NCBI RefSeq assembly: GCF_010726955.1
Contig: NZ_AP022603.1
Location: forward strand, 930,001 to 994,000
DNA from: Mycolicibacterium fallax
GTDB taxonomy: Bacteria; Actinomycetota; Actinomycetes; Mycobacteriales; Mycobacteriaceae
DNA length: 64,000 nt
Reading direction: 5' to 3'
The position numbers were made by a program, and so were the translations under genes. Position 1 is the stretch's first letter, and each line of letters starts with the position of its first letter. Below the pieces are notes generated by a model that did no database searches, was not told where the DNA came from, and saw nothing but the letters and a program-made list of their open reading frames with translations. This document shows positions 1 to 8,470 of the stretch, in pieces.

Positions 1-2
1 TG

Positions 3-380
3 CTGGTTGCCGGGTTCACCGGACTGTTCGGCGCGACCCCGGCGGGGGCCTGGCCCGCGCCGGGCCCGGTGTGCACCTACACGCTGTCCAACCCCGAGGT
101 GGTGCAGGTCGACGGCGCCGCGACGGTGCAGGTGACGGTCGCGCCGACGGACTGCGGCTGGCCGGCCAGCCCGCGCCAGCATGTGGCATGTCTGCAGGTC
201 ACCGGGGATCCGGTCACCCACTGCGTGCCCGCGCAGGGCGGCGACATCGCGGTGGTGCGGGTACCGTACCGGCAGGGCGCGGTGTACACCGGAACCGGCC
301 GGGGCTGCGGTGGCTTCGCCGGCTTCCGGGAGCCGTCGCCGAACTGCCAGCCGCTCGGCCCCAGCACCGCAACTCTGTAG
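3..380 (+). CDS. Secreted cysteine-containing protein, 5' end outside window
   Basis: The open frame runs in from the left edge with no start codon in view, so the protein is partial. The first visible residues (LVAGFTGLFGATPAGAWP) look like the hydrophobic core and Ala-rich cleavage region of a signal peptide. The mature part of about 100 residues carries six cysteines (CTY, DCG, ACL, HCV, GCG, NCQ), as expected of a small disulfide-bonded exported protein. It ends 6 bp before the next exported protein, on the same strand. I do not recognise a family; the role is unknown. Confidence 0.7.
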   Translation: MVAGFTGLFGATPAGAWPAPGPVCTYTLSNPEVVQVDGAATVQVTVAPTDCGWPASPRQHVACLQVTGDPVTHCVPAQGGDIAVVRVPYRQGAVYTGTGRGCGGFAGFREPSPNCQPLGPSTATL

Positions 381-386
381 CACCCG

Positions 387-1028
387 ATGAACCAGCAACC
401 GATGAACCAGGACGCCATGCACCAGGACCCTATGCACCAGGAACCGGCGAGCCCGAACCGTCCCGCGCGCTCGTTCCCGGTCGGCCCCCGGCTGGCGGCG
501 ATCCTGCTGTCGGCGGCGCTGAGCTCGGCGGCCCTGTGTTCGGCGGCGCCGGCCACCGCCGACCCCGCCGACCCGGCCGGCGATCCGATGACCCCGGCGG
601 GCAACGCGGCGGCAATGCCGCCGATCGGCGACCCGGCGGCGCCCCCGCCGCCCGGACCGGTGATGCCGCAGAAGGTGCCCGAGATCGCGAACCCGGTCTA
701 CGGCTCCGGCCAGTACGGTTCCGGCCCGCTGGGCACCCTGCGCGACCTGTGGAACGCGGCCCGCGACCCCTACGGCATGAACACCCCGGACCGGGCGCCC
801 GGTCCGGCCGCGCCGCCGCCGGGTGCCGGGCCCGCGCCCGCGCTGCCGCCGGGCTTCACCTCGACCAACGCGCCGGGCTCGGAGACCGCCTCGAGCGGAC
901 CGGCCACCGGTGGCCCCGCGCTGCCGCCCGGCTACTACCCGATCGACGGTCCGCCGCCGCCCGGCTACGAGTACGCCGAGCCGGGGCAACCGCCACCGCC
1001 CGCGCCGGGCACCCCGTTGATCCAGTAG
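387..1028 (+). CDS. Proline-rich exported protein
   Basis: A 213-residue protein. Its first 25 residues are a Met-Asn-Gln / Met-His-Gln repeat (MNQQPMNQDAMHQDPMHQEP), then an arginine and a hydrophobic stretch (about 30-58, LAAILLSAALSSAALCSAAPATA) that looks like a signal peptide. The rest is low-complexity Pro/Gly/Ala sequence with a short ordered-looking segment (YGSGPLGTLRDLWNAARDPYGM). Several in-frame ATG codons sit in the first 60 bases, so the true start could be a later one such as 420; no strong ribosome site decides it. This is a typical mycobacterial exported Pro-rich protein without a known biochemical role. Confidence 0.7.
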   Translation: MNQQPMNQDAMHQDPMHQEPASPNRPARSFPVGPRLAAILLSAALSSAALCSAAPATADPADPAGDPMTPAGNAAAMPPIGDPAAPPPPGPVMPQKVPEIANPVYGSGQYGSGPLGTLRDLWNAARDPYGMNTPDRAPGPAAPPPGAGPAPALPPGFTSTNAPGSETASSGPATGGPALPPGYYPIDGPPPPGYEYAEPGQPPPPAPGTPLIQ

Positions 1029-1098
1029 CGGCCCGGCGGCTCAGGTTTGAAACCCGGCTGGTGGGTACCCAGCAAGAATGGCTACGGAGGTTGCACTG

Positions 1099-1338
1099 AT
1101 GAAGAAGACGGCGGTTCGGGTGTTGGCGGCCGCGGCCATGGCGGCCGCGCCGATGGCGGTGGCAATCGGGGTCAATCCCGCGGTGAGCCAGGCCATTCCG
1201 GACTGCGGACCGGGCAGCTGGTTCGACCCCAACATGAGCATCTGCCGGAAGGTCAGTGACATCACCAACCCGCAGGACTGCGGTCCGGGCAACTGGTGGG
1301 ATCCGATGCAGGTGAGGTGCCGGCCGGTCTTCGGCTGA
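1099..1338 (+). CDS. Small secreted protein with two DCGPGxWxDP repeats
   Basis: A 79-residue protein. The start at 1099 is chosen because GGAGG lies at 1086-1090, eight bases upstream; an upstream in-frame ATG at 1078 has no such site. Residues 1-32 form a classic signal peptide (MKKTAVRVLAAAAMAAAPMA...). The mature 47 residues contain a duplicated motif, DCGPGSWFDPNMSICRK and DCGPGNWWDPMQVRCRP, each with two cysteines about 13 apart, so each unit could form one disulfide loop. The function is unknown. It follows two other exported proteins on the same strand. Confidence 0.8.
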   Translation: MKKTAVRVLAAAAMAAAPMAVAIGVNPAVSQAIPDCGPGSWFDPNMSICRKVSDITNPQDCGPGNWWDPMQVRCRPVFG

Positions 1339-1356
1339 GGTCTGCGGTCGCGTGGC

Positions 1357-1662
1357 TCAGCGCAGCCGCAGGACGACCCCGGCATCGCTGAACACGTCGA
1401 GGACATCGTCGATGAGCGATGCGTCCGGCCCGTCGGCGAGGCGACGACGCGACACCGCGCTGTGCTGCCATTCGAACATGTACGGGCGGTCCTCGGGGGT
1501 GCCGAAGCCGCCGCGCAGGCAGTCCGCCAGGGCGTCGAGGTTGCGGCCGAAATAGCCGCCGCGGCCGTTCACCGCACGCCCGATCTCGCGGTAGAAGTCC
1601 TTGGCCGACTTGATCTTTCGGCCGTCGATCCGATACAGCACGGGCTCGGTTTGGCCGGTCAT
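1357..1662 (-). CDS. Barstar-like ribonuclease inhibitor
   Basis: A 101-residue cytoplasmic protein with the barstar fold signature: an early strand (VLYRIDGRKIKSAKDFYREI) and the helix GGYFGRNLDALADCLRGGF, whose Asn-Leu-Asp-Ala-Leu core carries the acidic residues that plug the active site of barnase-type RNases. The start ATG overlaps the stop of the upstream ribonuclease gene by four bases, so the two are translationally coupled. It should neutralise the RNase before export, or RNase from siblings. The assignment rests on motif recognition and on its RNase partner, and is strong in combination. Confidence 0.88.
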   Translation of the reverse strand: MTGQTEPVLYRIDGRKIKSAKDFYREIGRAVNGRGGYFGRNLDALADCLRGGFGTPEDRPYMFEWQHSAVSRRRLADGPDASLIDDVLDVFSDAGVVLRLR

Positions 1663-2147
1663 TTTCGCCTGCCCGCATCGGTGATCACGCAGAACGAGTC
1701 GTAGTGATCGCCGGTGTAGAAGTACTGCGGAGGATCGGTCACCGGGCCGCCGCCGGTGACGATCCGCTTGGTCGACCGGTTCCGCGCGCCGGGGGTGATC
1801 ACGGTGTACTCGCGGTAGTAACCGCGGGCCCGCGGGGGCAGGTGCCCTTCGCGGTTGCCGAACACGGTGCCATCGCTGCGCGGGTGGGGGAACGGGCCGC
1901 CGGAGTGGATCCGTCGCACGGTGGCGCCCGCCTCGGGTGGCAGCGTGCGCAGCGGGCAGTCGGCGACCCCGGGCACCCCGGTGGCCGGCGCGGCCGCGGG
2001 CGCGGTGGCTGGCGCGGCTGCGGGCGGTACCGCGGTGGGGTTCGGCGAGCCGGACTGCAGCAGCGCCCAGCCGATGCCGAGCACGATCAGCGCGCACAGC
2101 GCCAGGATCGCGTTCCGGCGCCGGTGCGACGGGCCCGGCGAACTCAC
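1659..2147 (-). CDS. Exported guanyl-specific ribonuclease (RNase Sa/barnase family)
   Basis: A 162-residue protein. Residues 11-31 form a transmembrane or signal segment (NAILALCALIVLGIGWALLQ), followed by an Ala/Pro linker to about 58. The catalytic domain then matches microbial RNase Sa: SDGTVFGNREGHLPP, RGYYREYTVITPGARNRSTKRIV and YTGDHYDSF. E113, R128 and H148 correspond to the catalytic Glu54, Arg69 and His85 of RNase Sa, and C64 and C153 could form its terminal disulfide. There is no obvious Ala-x-Ala cleavage site, so it may stay membrane-anchored. It overlaps the FKBP gene upstream by four bases and the barstar gene downstream by four bases. Confidence 0.92.
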   Translation of the reverse strand: MSSPGPSHRRRNAILALCALIVLGIGWALLQSGSPNPTAVPPAAAPATAPAAAPATGVPGVADCPLRTLPPEAGATVRRIHSGGPFPHPRSDGTVFGNREGHLPPRARGYYREYTVITPGARNRSTKRIVTGGGPVTDPPQYFYTGDHYDSFCVITDAGRRK

Positions 2148-2770
2148 CCGGTGACGTCGAGGATCTTGATCGCGAAGATCAGCGAGTCACCCTTCTGGAT
2201 CCCGGCGCGCGGCTCGCCCTGGGGGTAGCCGTCGGCGGGGACCATCGCGACCGCGACGGTGGACCCGATCTTCTGCCCGGCGATGGCCTTCTGGAAGCCC
2301 GGCACGACGTTGGTCAGCGGGAACTCCACCGGGGCGCCGCGCTGGTAGGCGCTGTCGAAGACGTTGCCGTCGCGACCGTTGACGCCCTCGTAGCAGACCG
2401 ACACGGTGGCGGTGTCCGCCACGACCGGACCGTCGCCGGGCACCAGGGTCTGCACCTGCGTCTCGGTGACGCTGAACGGCGCCTGCACCGTGACGCGCGG
2501 GGCGGTGTTGTCGGTGGAGCCGATCACCTCGACGCTGCCGGTCGCACCGGCCAGCTTCCACTGCGGGGCCGCGTCGAGCGCCGGGGCGGCCGTCGGACAG
2601 GTGCTGGCCTCGGTCACGGTCGGCACGATGGCATCCGAGAGCGACGAGGTCTTCGACGAGGCGGTCTCCGACCCGGACCCACCGCAGCCGGCCAGGGCCA
2701 GGGACAGCGCGGCGGCACCGGCAACGAGCACGACGGAGGAAGACAGGCGAGAAGGATTCACCCCGGCCAC
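2144..2770 (-). CDS. FKBP-type peptidyl-prolyl isomerase lipoprotein
   Basis: A 208-residue exported lipoprotein. The signal peptide ends in the lipobox LALAGC with C29 as the lipidated residue, followed by a Ser/Thr-rich linker. The C-terminal ~95 residues are an FKBP domain (VCYEGVNGRDGNVFDSAY, FPLTNVVPGFQKAIAGQKIGS, ILDV), the fold that catalyses proline isomerisation in extracytoplasmic proteins. It heads a tightly overlapping minus-strand operon with the exported RNase and the barstar-type inhibitor. It may help fold the secreted RNase, but this is inference from position only. Confidence 0.9.
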   Translation of the reverse strand: MAGVNPSRLSSSVVLVAGAAALSLALAGCGGSGSETASSKTSSLSDAIVPTVTEASTCPTAAPALDAAPQWKLAGATGSVEVIGSTDNTAPRVTVQAPFSVTETQVQTLVPGDGPVVADTATVSVCYEGVNGRDGNVFDSAYQRGAPVEFPLTNVVPGFQKAIAGQKIGSTVAVAMVPADGYPQGEPRAGIQKGDSLIFAIKILDVTG

Positions 2771-2806
2771 GCTACAGCGGTCCGCGCCGCCGGTGGCCGA
2801 TAGTCC

Positions 2807-3412
2807 CTATTCGGCGCGCAGCACCGCCACCAGGAAGTCCGAGTCCTCGGCGAAGGGCCGCAGATCCCAGGTCGACAGCAGCAGGTCCGGGGTCAGCCCG
2901 GCCGCGGCGGCGTCGGCGAAGAACTCGGTGAACGAGTAGTCCCGGCCGGCGCCGAAGCCGATCACCGCCCGGCCGTCCTCGGCCAGGTGCGCGCGCAGCC
3001 GCGACAGCACCAGCCCGCGGGTGCTGGGCGCCAGAAACGCCATCACGTTGCCGGCCGAGACGATCACGTCGAACGGTTCGGTGATGCCGCGGGCCGGCAG
3101 GTCCAGCTCGGCCAGGTCACCAACCAGCCAGCGCGGGCCGGGATGATCCTGCTGGGCCGCCGCGATCAGGGCGGGGTCGACGTCCACACCGACGACCCGA
3201 TGACCGGCAGCCCCCAGGTAGCCGCCGAGGCGCCCCGGACCGCAACCGGCATCGAGGATGTGCGCACCGCGGCCGACCATCGCGTCGATCATCCGGGCCT
3301 CGCCGGCCAGGTCGGCGCCGTCGCGGGCCATCGCGCGGAAACGATCGATGTACCACTGGGAATGGTTCGGATCGGCGGCGACCTTTTGCATCCACAAACT
3401 CGGCTCGACCAT
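2807..3412 (-). CDS. Class I SAM-dependent methyltransferase
   Basis: A 201-residue protein from the ATG at 3412; the frame stays open further upstream, but that extension is Arg/Pro-rich and unlike a protein start. Motif I (HILDAGCGPGRLGGYL) binds S-adenosylmethionine, followed by the acidic motif II (VVGVDVDPALI) and motif III-like VGDLAELDL. The length and layout fit small Rossmann-fold methyltransferases of the UbiE/Methyltransf_11 type. The substrate cannot be told. It lies 36 bp upstream of the FKBP gene and may share its transcript. Confidence 0.85.
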   Translation of the reverse strand: MVEPSLWMQKVAADPNHSQWYIDRFRAMARDGADLAGEARMIDAMVGRGAHILDAGCGPGRLGGYLGAAGHRVVGVDVDPALIAAAQQDHPGPRWLVGDLAELDLPARGITEPFDVIVSAGNVMAFLAPSTRGLVLSRLRAHLAEDGRAVIGFGAGRDYSFTEFFADAAAAGLTPDLLLSTWDLRPFAEDSDFLVAVLRAE

Positions 3413-3537
3413 GGCTCCATTGTGGCAGTCGGGGCCAGTCGCCGGCGGCCGGGGCGCGGGCCGGCCGCGGTGGGCGTTACCGTGGGCGCCACGGGCGGGT
3501 AGGGTCCGGGGGCGGTTCACTATTCAAGGAGACGGTA

Positions 3538-3732
3538 ATGGGTTCAGAGCAGGAACTGTCGTTCGGCCAGAAGGTCAAGATGGGTTTTCAGGCCGCCGGG
3601 GCGCTCGCCCGCAATCCGAAGGCACTGGTCGCGCTGGTGAAGTACAAGCTCGACGAGCGCAAGAAGGCCGCGGCCCCGCAGGCCCCGGTCACCCCGACCG
3701 ATCCGGCCGCCCCGGGCGGGCCCGTACACTGA
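3538..3732 (+). CDS. Small charged hypothetical protein
   Basis: A 64-residue soluble protein with a good ribosome site (AAGGAG, 3526-3531) seven bases before the ATG. The first 45 residues look helical and basic (FGQKVKMGFQAAGALARNPKALVALVKYKLDERKK) and the tail is Pro/Ala-rich. There is no signal peptide or recognised domain. A CAGGTG/CACCTG inverted repeat lies in the 89-bp gap to the next gene and could be a weak terminator. Confidence 0.6.
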   Translation: MGSEQELSFGQKVKMGFQAAGALARNPKALVALVKYKLDERKKAAAPQAPVTPTDPAAPGGPVH

Positions 3733-3821
3733 GGCCCCGCTCACAGGTGACTTTCAGCAAGCGCACCTGAGACCCGGAAACATCGGCGACCCGCCACGGC
3801 AAACGAAACGGGGGAGCGCGC

Positions 3822-5441
3822 GTGACCACAGTCGCCCTGTACCTGCTGATCACCTTCGGCCTGGGCGGCGTGGCGATGGCGGTACGACTGCCCCCGCTGG
3901 TCGGCTTCCTGACCGCGGGGTTCGTCATCAACGCCCTGCACCTGGACAAGTTGCCCGAACTCGAGGTCATCGCCGACCTCGGCGTCACGCTGCTGCTTTT
4001 TGCGATCGGCCTCAAACTCAACGCGCGGATCCTGCTACGCAAAGAGGTGTGGCTGACCACCTCGGTGCACCTGCTGGCCAGCGTGGTGCTGGGCGGTGCC
4101 GTGCTGTGGCTGGGCGCGGTGGCCGGCCTGGCGATGCTGACCGACCAGAACCTGCAGACCATCGCGCTGCTGGCATTCGCGCTGTCCTTCTCCAGCACCG
4201 TGTTCGTCGTCAAGGTCCTCGAGGAACGCGGCGAGTCACACGCCCTCTACGGCCGGATCGCCGTCGGCATCCTGGTCATGCAGGACATCATCGCGGTGGT
4301 GTTCCTGACCGCCACCAGCGGACAGCTGCCCAGCCCGTGGGCGCTGGCCGTGCTGGCCGGGCTGTGGCCGATGACCCTGTTCGCCCGCAAGATCTGGGGC
4401 CGCCTCGGGCACGGTGAGATGCAGGCCCTGTTCGGCATGGTGATGGCGTTCGTGCCAGGGTACGCACTGTTCACCGCCGTCGGGCTCAAGGGCGACCTGG
4501 GCGCGCTGATCATGGGCGTGCTGCTGGCCTCGCACCCGTCGGCCTCGGAGCTGGCGCGCTCGCTGTTCCACATCAAGGAACTGCTGCTGGTCGGCTTCTT
4601 CGTCTCGATCGGGCTGACCGGGCTGCCCACCCTGCCGACCATCGAGGTGGCGCTGCTGATGCTGCTGCTGCTGCCGATCAAGGCGATCGGGTACGGCGGC
4701 CTGCTGACCCTGCTCAGGGTGCGATACCGAACCGCGATGCTGGCCGGGCTGGGCCTGACCAACTTCTCCGAGTTCGGCCTGATCGTGGTGTCGGTGGGTG
4801 TGTCGATGGGCATGCTCGACAAGACCTGGCTGGTGGAGATGTCCATCGCGGTGGCGTTGAGTTTCGTGGTGTCGGCGCTGTTCAACGGCCGCGGCCACAT
4901 CCTGGTGGAGAAGCTCGCCGCCCGGCTGCCGGCCCAGGACGAAACGAAACTCACCCCCGAGGAGCGCCCCGCCGATGCCGGCGACGCCGAAGTCGTGGTC
5001 ATCGGCACCGGCCGGGTCGGCCTATCCACCTACCGGCGGTTGAACGACCACTACGGGTTCCGCGTGCTCGGCGTCGACTACAACGGCCCGCGGGTCCAGC
5101 AGCTGCGCAGCGAGGGCTACCGGGTGATCGAGGGCGACGCCACCGACCTGGATTTCTGGAACCGGCTGCGGCACTCCGGCTCGGTGCACACCGCGGTGCT
5201 GGCGATGCACCGCCACGGCGCCAATGTCACCGCGCTGGAATGCCTGCGCGAGTCGGGATTCAGCGGCAACGTCGCCGCCGTCGCCCGCTATGACGACGAG
5301 GTCAAGTGGGCCATCGAGCACGGCGTCGGGATCGCCTTCAACATCTACGCCGGCGCCGGGTTGGAGCTGGCCGACCAGGTCGGCGAGCGCGAACTGGCGA
5401 AGCTGGCCAGGCCCGACGGCGACGCCGCCGAGCCCACCTGA
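3822..5441 (+). CDS. CPA2-family cation:proton antiporter with TrkA-N domain
   Basis: A 539-residue membrane protein. Residues ~1-375 form the 12-13 hydrophobic segments of a Na+/H+ exchanger of the CPA2 (KefB/YbaL-like) type, including the LGVTLLLFAIGLKL segment. A cytoplasmic TrkA-N nucleotide-binding domain starts at about 390 (VVVIGTGRVGLSTYRRL, then GVDYNGPRVQQLRSEGYRVIEGDATD) and should bind NAD(H) to gate transport. The expected role is K+ or Na+ efflux coupled to H+. No TrkA-C domain follows. A GTG codon begins the frame at 3822, preceded by GGGGGAG. Confidence 0.9.
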   Translation: MTTVALYLLITFGLGGVAMAVRLPPLVGFLTAGFVINALHLDKLPELEVIADLGVTLLLFAIGLKLNARILLRKEVWLTTSVHLLASVVLGGAVLWLGAVAGLAMLTDQNLQTIALLAFALSFSSTVFVVKVLEERGESHALYGRIAVGILVMQDIIAVVFLTATSGQLPSPWALAVLAGLWPMTLFARKIWGRLGHGEMQALFGMVMAFVPGYALFTAVGLKGDLGALIMGVLLASHPSASELARSLFHIKELLLVGFFVSIGLTGLPTLPTIEVALLMLLLLPIKAIGYGGLLTLLRVRYRTAMLAGLGLTNFSEFGLIVVSVGVSMGMLDKTWLVEMSIAVALSFVVSALFNGRGHILVEKLAARLPAQDETKLTPEERPADAGDAEVVVIGTGRVGLSTYRRLNDHYGFRVLGVDYNGPRVQQLRSEGYRVIEGDATDLDFWNRLRHSGSVHTAVLAMHRHGANVTALECLRESGFSGNVAAVARYDDEVKWAIEHGVGIAFNIYAGAGLELADQVGERELAKLARPDGDAAEPT

Positions 5442-5476
5442 CCGGGCCGACACGAACACTCGAGGAGAGGACACCC

Positions 5477-6109
5477 ATGAGGATGACCGCACACCGCCGC
5501 ACCGCGATTGCCGCCGGACTGGCCGCCGTCGCGCTGCTCGCCGCCGGCTGCGGCACCAGCGACGACGGCACCAGCGACCATGGCACCGCGCCGGCATCGT
5601 CGGTGGCCGGCGCGCCGACCACCGAGCGCGCCACCGGCAGCGCCGCGGCTCAGCCCACCGACGTGACGATCGTGGGGGAACGCGACGTCGAGGTGACGCT
5701 GACCGGCCCGATCGCCGAGAAGTTCTCGTCGGCGACCCCGGAGCAGAAGCAGGCCCTCGGGTTGCCGCTGACCGGTGACCACAACGCGGGCGCGCGGGAG
5801 AGCGGCCTGCTGTTCCAGCAGTTCGCCGGCGGCGTGATCACCGCCAAGAGCGCCGAGCCGGGTACCCCGGCGTACATCACCTGGGGCAAGATCCGGGATG
5901 CCTGGAACGTCGACCGGGCCGCGGACGGCACCCCCGACGTCGGCGGCGACAACGGCTCGGTGGGCCCGCTGGGCGCCCCCACCAGCGACGAGACCGCCGA
6001 CGGCGATCTGCTGACGACGACGTTCGACAACGGCACGGTGACCTTCAATACGGTGACCGAAGAGGTTGAGGTGACCATCAACGGCCAGGTCGTGCCGTCC
6101 GGGCTGTAG
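5477..6109 (+). CDS. Lipoprotein with LGFP repeat
   Basis: A 210-residue exported lipoprotein. A strong ribosome site (GAGGAGAGG) precedes the ATG, and the signal peptide ends in the lipobox LLAAGC. After a Thr/Ala linker, residues ~65-140 hold an LGFP-type repeat (ALGLPLTGDHNAG, LLFQQFAGGVITAK, AYITWGKIRDAW), a module found in corynebacterial and mycobacterial envelope proteins and thought to anchor proteins to the cell wall. It begins 35 bp after the antiporter gene and may be co-transcribed. Confidence 0.82.
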   Translation: MRMTAHRRTAIAAGLAAVALLAAGCGTSDDGTSDHGTAPASSVAGAPTTERATGSAAAQPTDVTIVGERDVEVTLTGPIAEKFSSATPEQKQALGLPLTGDHNAGARESGLLFQQFAGGVITAKSAEPGTPAYITWGKIRDAWNVDRAADGTPDVGGDNGSVGPLGAPTSDETADGDLLTTTFDNGTVTFNTVTEEVEVTINGQVVPSGL

Positions 6110-6212
6110 CCACGCGCCGGTGTTGCGTGACGGTGACGGTTGCGCATAGATCTGGCAGCGCACCGGCCTGGGGTTGGCCGGGTTCGCCGGGCCGGCTCTA
6201 GGCTTGGCCGTC

Positions 6213-6641
6213 ATGGGCGCTGCGAAAACTGTGCTAATGCGTTGGCGCGCAGCGCTTCACCTCGTCGCAGCGGCGCTGATCGTCGCCGCCGGGGGAGTCA
6301 CGCTCGCCCCGTCGGCGCACGCGGCCGTGGCCACGGCGTCGGTGACGGTCTCCTCGACCTGGCAGACCGGGTTCATCGGGCACTTCACCATCACGAACTA
6401 CAGCACGGTTCCGATGACCGACTGGAGGCTCGAATTCGACCTGCCGGTGGGCGAATCCATCCGGCACTCCTGGAGCAGCTCGGTCACCCAGTACGGCACC
6501 CGCTGGGTGCTCACCCCGGCGAACTGGAATCGGATCATCCCGCCCGGCGGTACCGCCACCGGAGGGATGCGGGGAGTGCTGTCCGGCTTCTACGTTCCGC
6601 CGTCGAATTGTCTGCTCAACGGGCAGATTCCGTGTAGCTGA
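6213..6641 (+). CDS. Secreted stand-alone CBM2 (cellulose/chitin-binding) protein
   Basis: A 142-residue secreted protein. The signal peptide ends near APSAHAAVA (about residue 40). The remainder is one carbohydrate-binding module of family 2: VTVSSTWQTGFIGHFTITNY, the GWxL-like DWRLEFDLPVGESIRHSW, then the NWNRIIPPGGTATGGM strand typical of CBM2, with surface tryptophans for polysaccharide stacking. No catalytic domain is attached. Size and layout resemble M. tuberculosis Rv1987, a lone CBM2 protein. An ATG at 6237 is an alternative start. Confidence 0.85.
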   Translation: MGAAKTVLMRWRAALHLVAAALIVAAGGVTLAPSAHAAVATASVTVSSTWQTGFIGHFTITNYSTVPMTDWRLEFDLPVGESIRHSWSSSVTQYGTRWVLTPANWNRIIPPGGTATGGMRGVLSGFYVPPSNCLLNGQIPCS

Positions 6642-6651
6642 CGACGCCGCC

Positions 6652-8346
6652 TCAGCCCAGGATGGCCCGGGCGGCGCGCTCGGCGATCAGCATGACCGGT
6701 GCGTTGGTGTTGCCGGAGGTGATGCTGGGCATCGCCGAGGCATCGACGACGCGCAGCCCGGCAACGCGATACACCCGGCAGTCGGTGTCGAGCACCGTGC
6801 CGGCCGACCGCGGAACACCCTGGGAGTCAAAGGCTCCCATCGCGCAGGTGCCCACCGGGTGGAAGATCGTGGTACCGAGTTCGCCGGCAGCCTGGGCCAA
6901 ATCGTTGTCGCTCAGCACGTGTGGACCGGGCAGCATTTCCTGCGGGCGGTACGGGGCCAGGGCGGGGGCGGCCATGATCTCCCGGGTCATCCGAAGTCCG
7001 TGCACCGCGAGGCGACGATCGGCGTCGGTGGACAGGTAGTTGCAGGAGATCTTTGGGTCGGCCAGCGGATCGGCGCTGGCCATCCGCACATGACCGCGCG
7101 AGCTCGGGCGCAGATTGCACACCGAGGGAGTGATCGCGCCGAAGGGGTGCAGGGATTCACCGAACTTGGGCAGCGACAGCGGCTGCACATGCCACTCCAG
7201 ATCCGGACTGGCCAGCGCGGGATCGCTTTTCGCGAAGGCGCCCAGGGTGGAGGGCGGCATGGTCATCGGCCCCGATCGCGCCAGCAGGTACTGCAGTCCC
7301 ATGCCGGCCCGGGTGAACCAGTTCCGGTACAGGGTGTTGACGGTCGGGGCGCCCTGAATCCGGTAGACGGTGCGCAGCTGCAGGTGGTCCTGGAGGTTTT
7401 CGCCCACGCCCGGCAGGTCGACGGCCACCGGCACGTGATGCTCGGTCAGCAGTTCCGCCGGGCCCAGGCCTGAGAGCTGCATGAGGTGCGGGGAGCCGAT
7501 CGCACCGGCGCTCAGGATCACCTCCCGGCGGGCCCGGACGTCGATGGTCTGGCCGTCCTTGCGCAGCCGCACCCCGGTGGCGCGGTGGCGCGCCGTCGTC
7601 CAGGCGCCGCGGCGCTGATCGTCGTCCACCCGGTCATCCATCAGCAGGCGCACGGCCTGGGTGTGGGTGTAGACGGTGAGGTTGGGTCGGTGGGCGACGG
7701 GGTGCAGGAAGGCGTCGGCCATCGACCAGCGACGGCCGCGCCGCTGGTTGACGTGGAAGTACGCGCTGCCGGCGTTGTCGCCCCGGTTGAACTCCTCGAT
7801 CGGGGCGATGCCGGTCTGGGCGGCGGCGGCCTGCCAGGCGTCCAGGATCTTCCAGCGCACCCGCGGACGCTCGACGCGGATTTCGCCGTCGGCGCCGTGC
7901 CAGTCGTCGGCGCCGCCGAAGTAGTCCTCCAATTGTTTGTAGATCCCCAGTGTTTCGCCGGGGCCGCCCGGGCCGCCCCACCGCCAACGGTCGTCGCCGG
8001 TGGCCTGGGCCCACAGGTCGTAATCGCTTGCCTGGCCGCGCATGTGGATCATGGCGTTGATCGACGAGCAGCCGCCGATCACCCGGCCGCGCGCGTAGTG
8101 GATGCTGCGGCCGGCCAGGCCGGGGTCGGCCTCGGTGCTGAAGCACCAGTCGGTGCGGGGGTTGGCGATGGTGTACAGGTAGCCGACCGGAATCTTGATC
8201 CAGAACCAGTTGTCCTTGCCGCCGGCCTCGATCAGCAGCACCCGGTTGGCGGGGTTGGCGCTGAGCCGGTTGGCGAGCAGGCAGCCCGCGCTGCCGGCTC
8301 CGACGATGACGAAGTCGAAGTCGGTGGCGGGGCTGGGTTCCGGCAT
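6652..8346 (-). CDS. GMC-family oxidoreductase (choline dehydrogenase-like)
   Basis: A 564-residue FAD enzyme. The start at 8346 is set by CTGGAGGAACG just upstream. The N-terminal FAD-binding motif FVIVGAGSAGCLLANRLS and the GMC signatures (GRVIGGCSSINAMIHMRG; SAGAIGSPHLMQLSGLGP) are present, and the C-terminus has the conserved HPVGTCAMG His and TSGNTNAPVMLIAERAA. The family oxidises primary alcohols; the closest pattern is BetA/alcohol dehydrogenases. The substrate is unknown. A second enzyme of this class lies at 51653-53188. Confidence 0.92.
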   Translation of the reverse strand: MPEPSPATDFDFVIVGAGSAGCLLANRLSANPANRVLLIEAGGKDNWFWIKIPVGYLYTIANPRTDWCFSTEADPGLAGRSIHYARGRVIGGCSSINAMIHMRGQASDYDLWAQATGDDRWRWGGPGGPGETLGIYKQLEDYFGGADDWHGADGEIRVERPRVRWKILDAWQAAAAQTGIAPIEEFNRGDNAGSAYFHVNQRRGRRWSMADAFLHPVAHRPNLTVYTHTQAVRLLMDDRVDDDQRRGAWTTARHRATGVRLRKDGQTIDVRARREVILSAGAIGSPHLMQLSGLGPAELLTEHHVPVAVDLPGVGENLQDHLQLRTVYRIQGAPTVNTLYRNWFTRAGMGLQYLLARSGPMTMPPSTLGAFAKSDPALASPDLEWHVQPLSLPKFGESLHPFGAITPSVCNLRPSSRGHVRMASADPLADPKISCNYLSTDADRRLAVHGLRMTREIMAAPALAPYRPQEMLPGPHVLSDNDLAQAAGELGTTIFHPVGTCAMGAFDSQGVPRSAGTVLDTDCRVYRVAGLRVVDASAMPSITSGNTNAPVMLIAERAARAILG

Positions 8347-8470
8347 CGTTCCTCCAGGGCGTCGGGTGCGGGTACCAGTGTGCGTGACGATCACCCGGTG
8401 GGGTGGCAGGTTCTCGGGTGTGCGCCGCGGCAAGCTCGGGCGCTGGTCACCGGAATCCTGCGGGCGTCGC

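Noticed and set aside
3733..3821. Possible riboswitch before the antiporter gene
   Set aside because: Only a simple CAGGTG/CACCTG inverted repeat is seen. No c-di-AMP or other riboswitch consensus could be matched.
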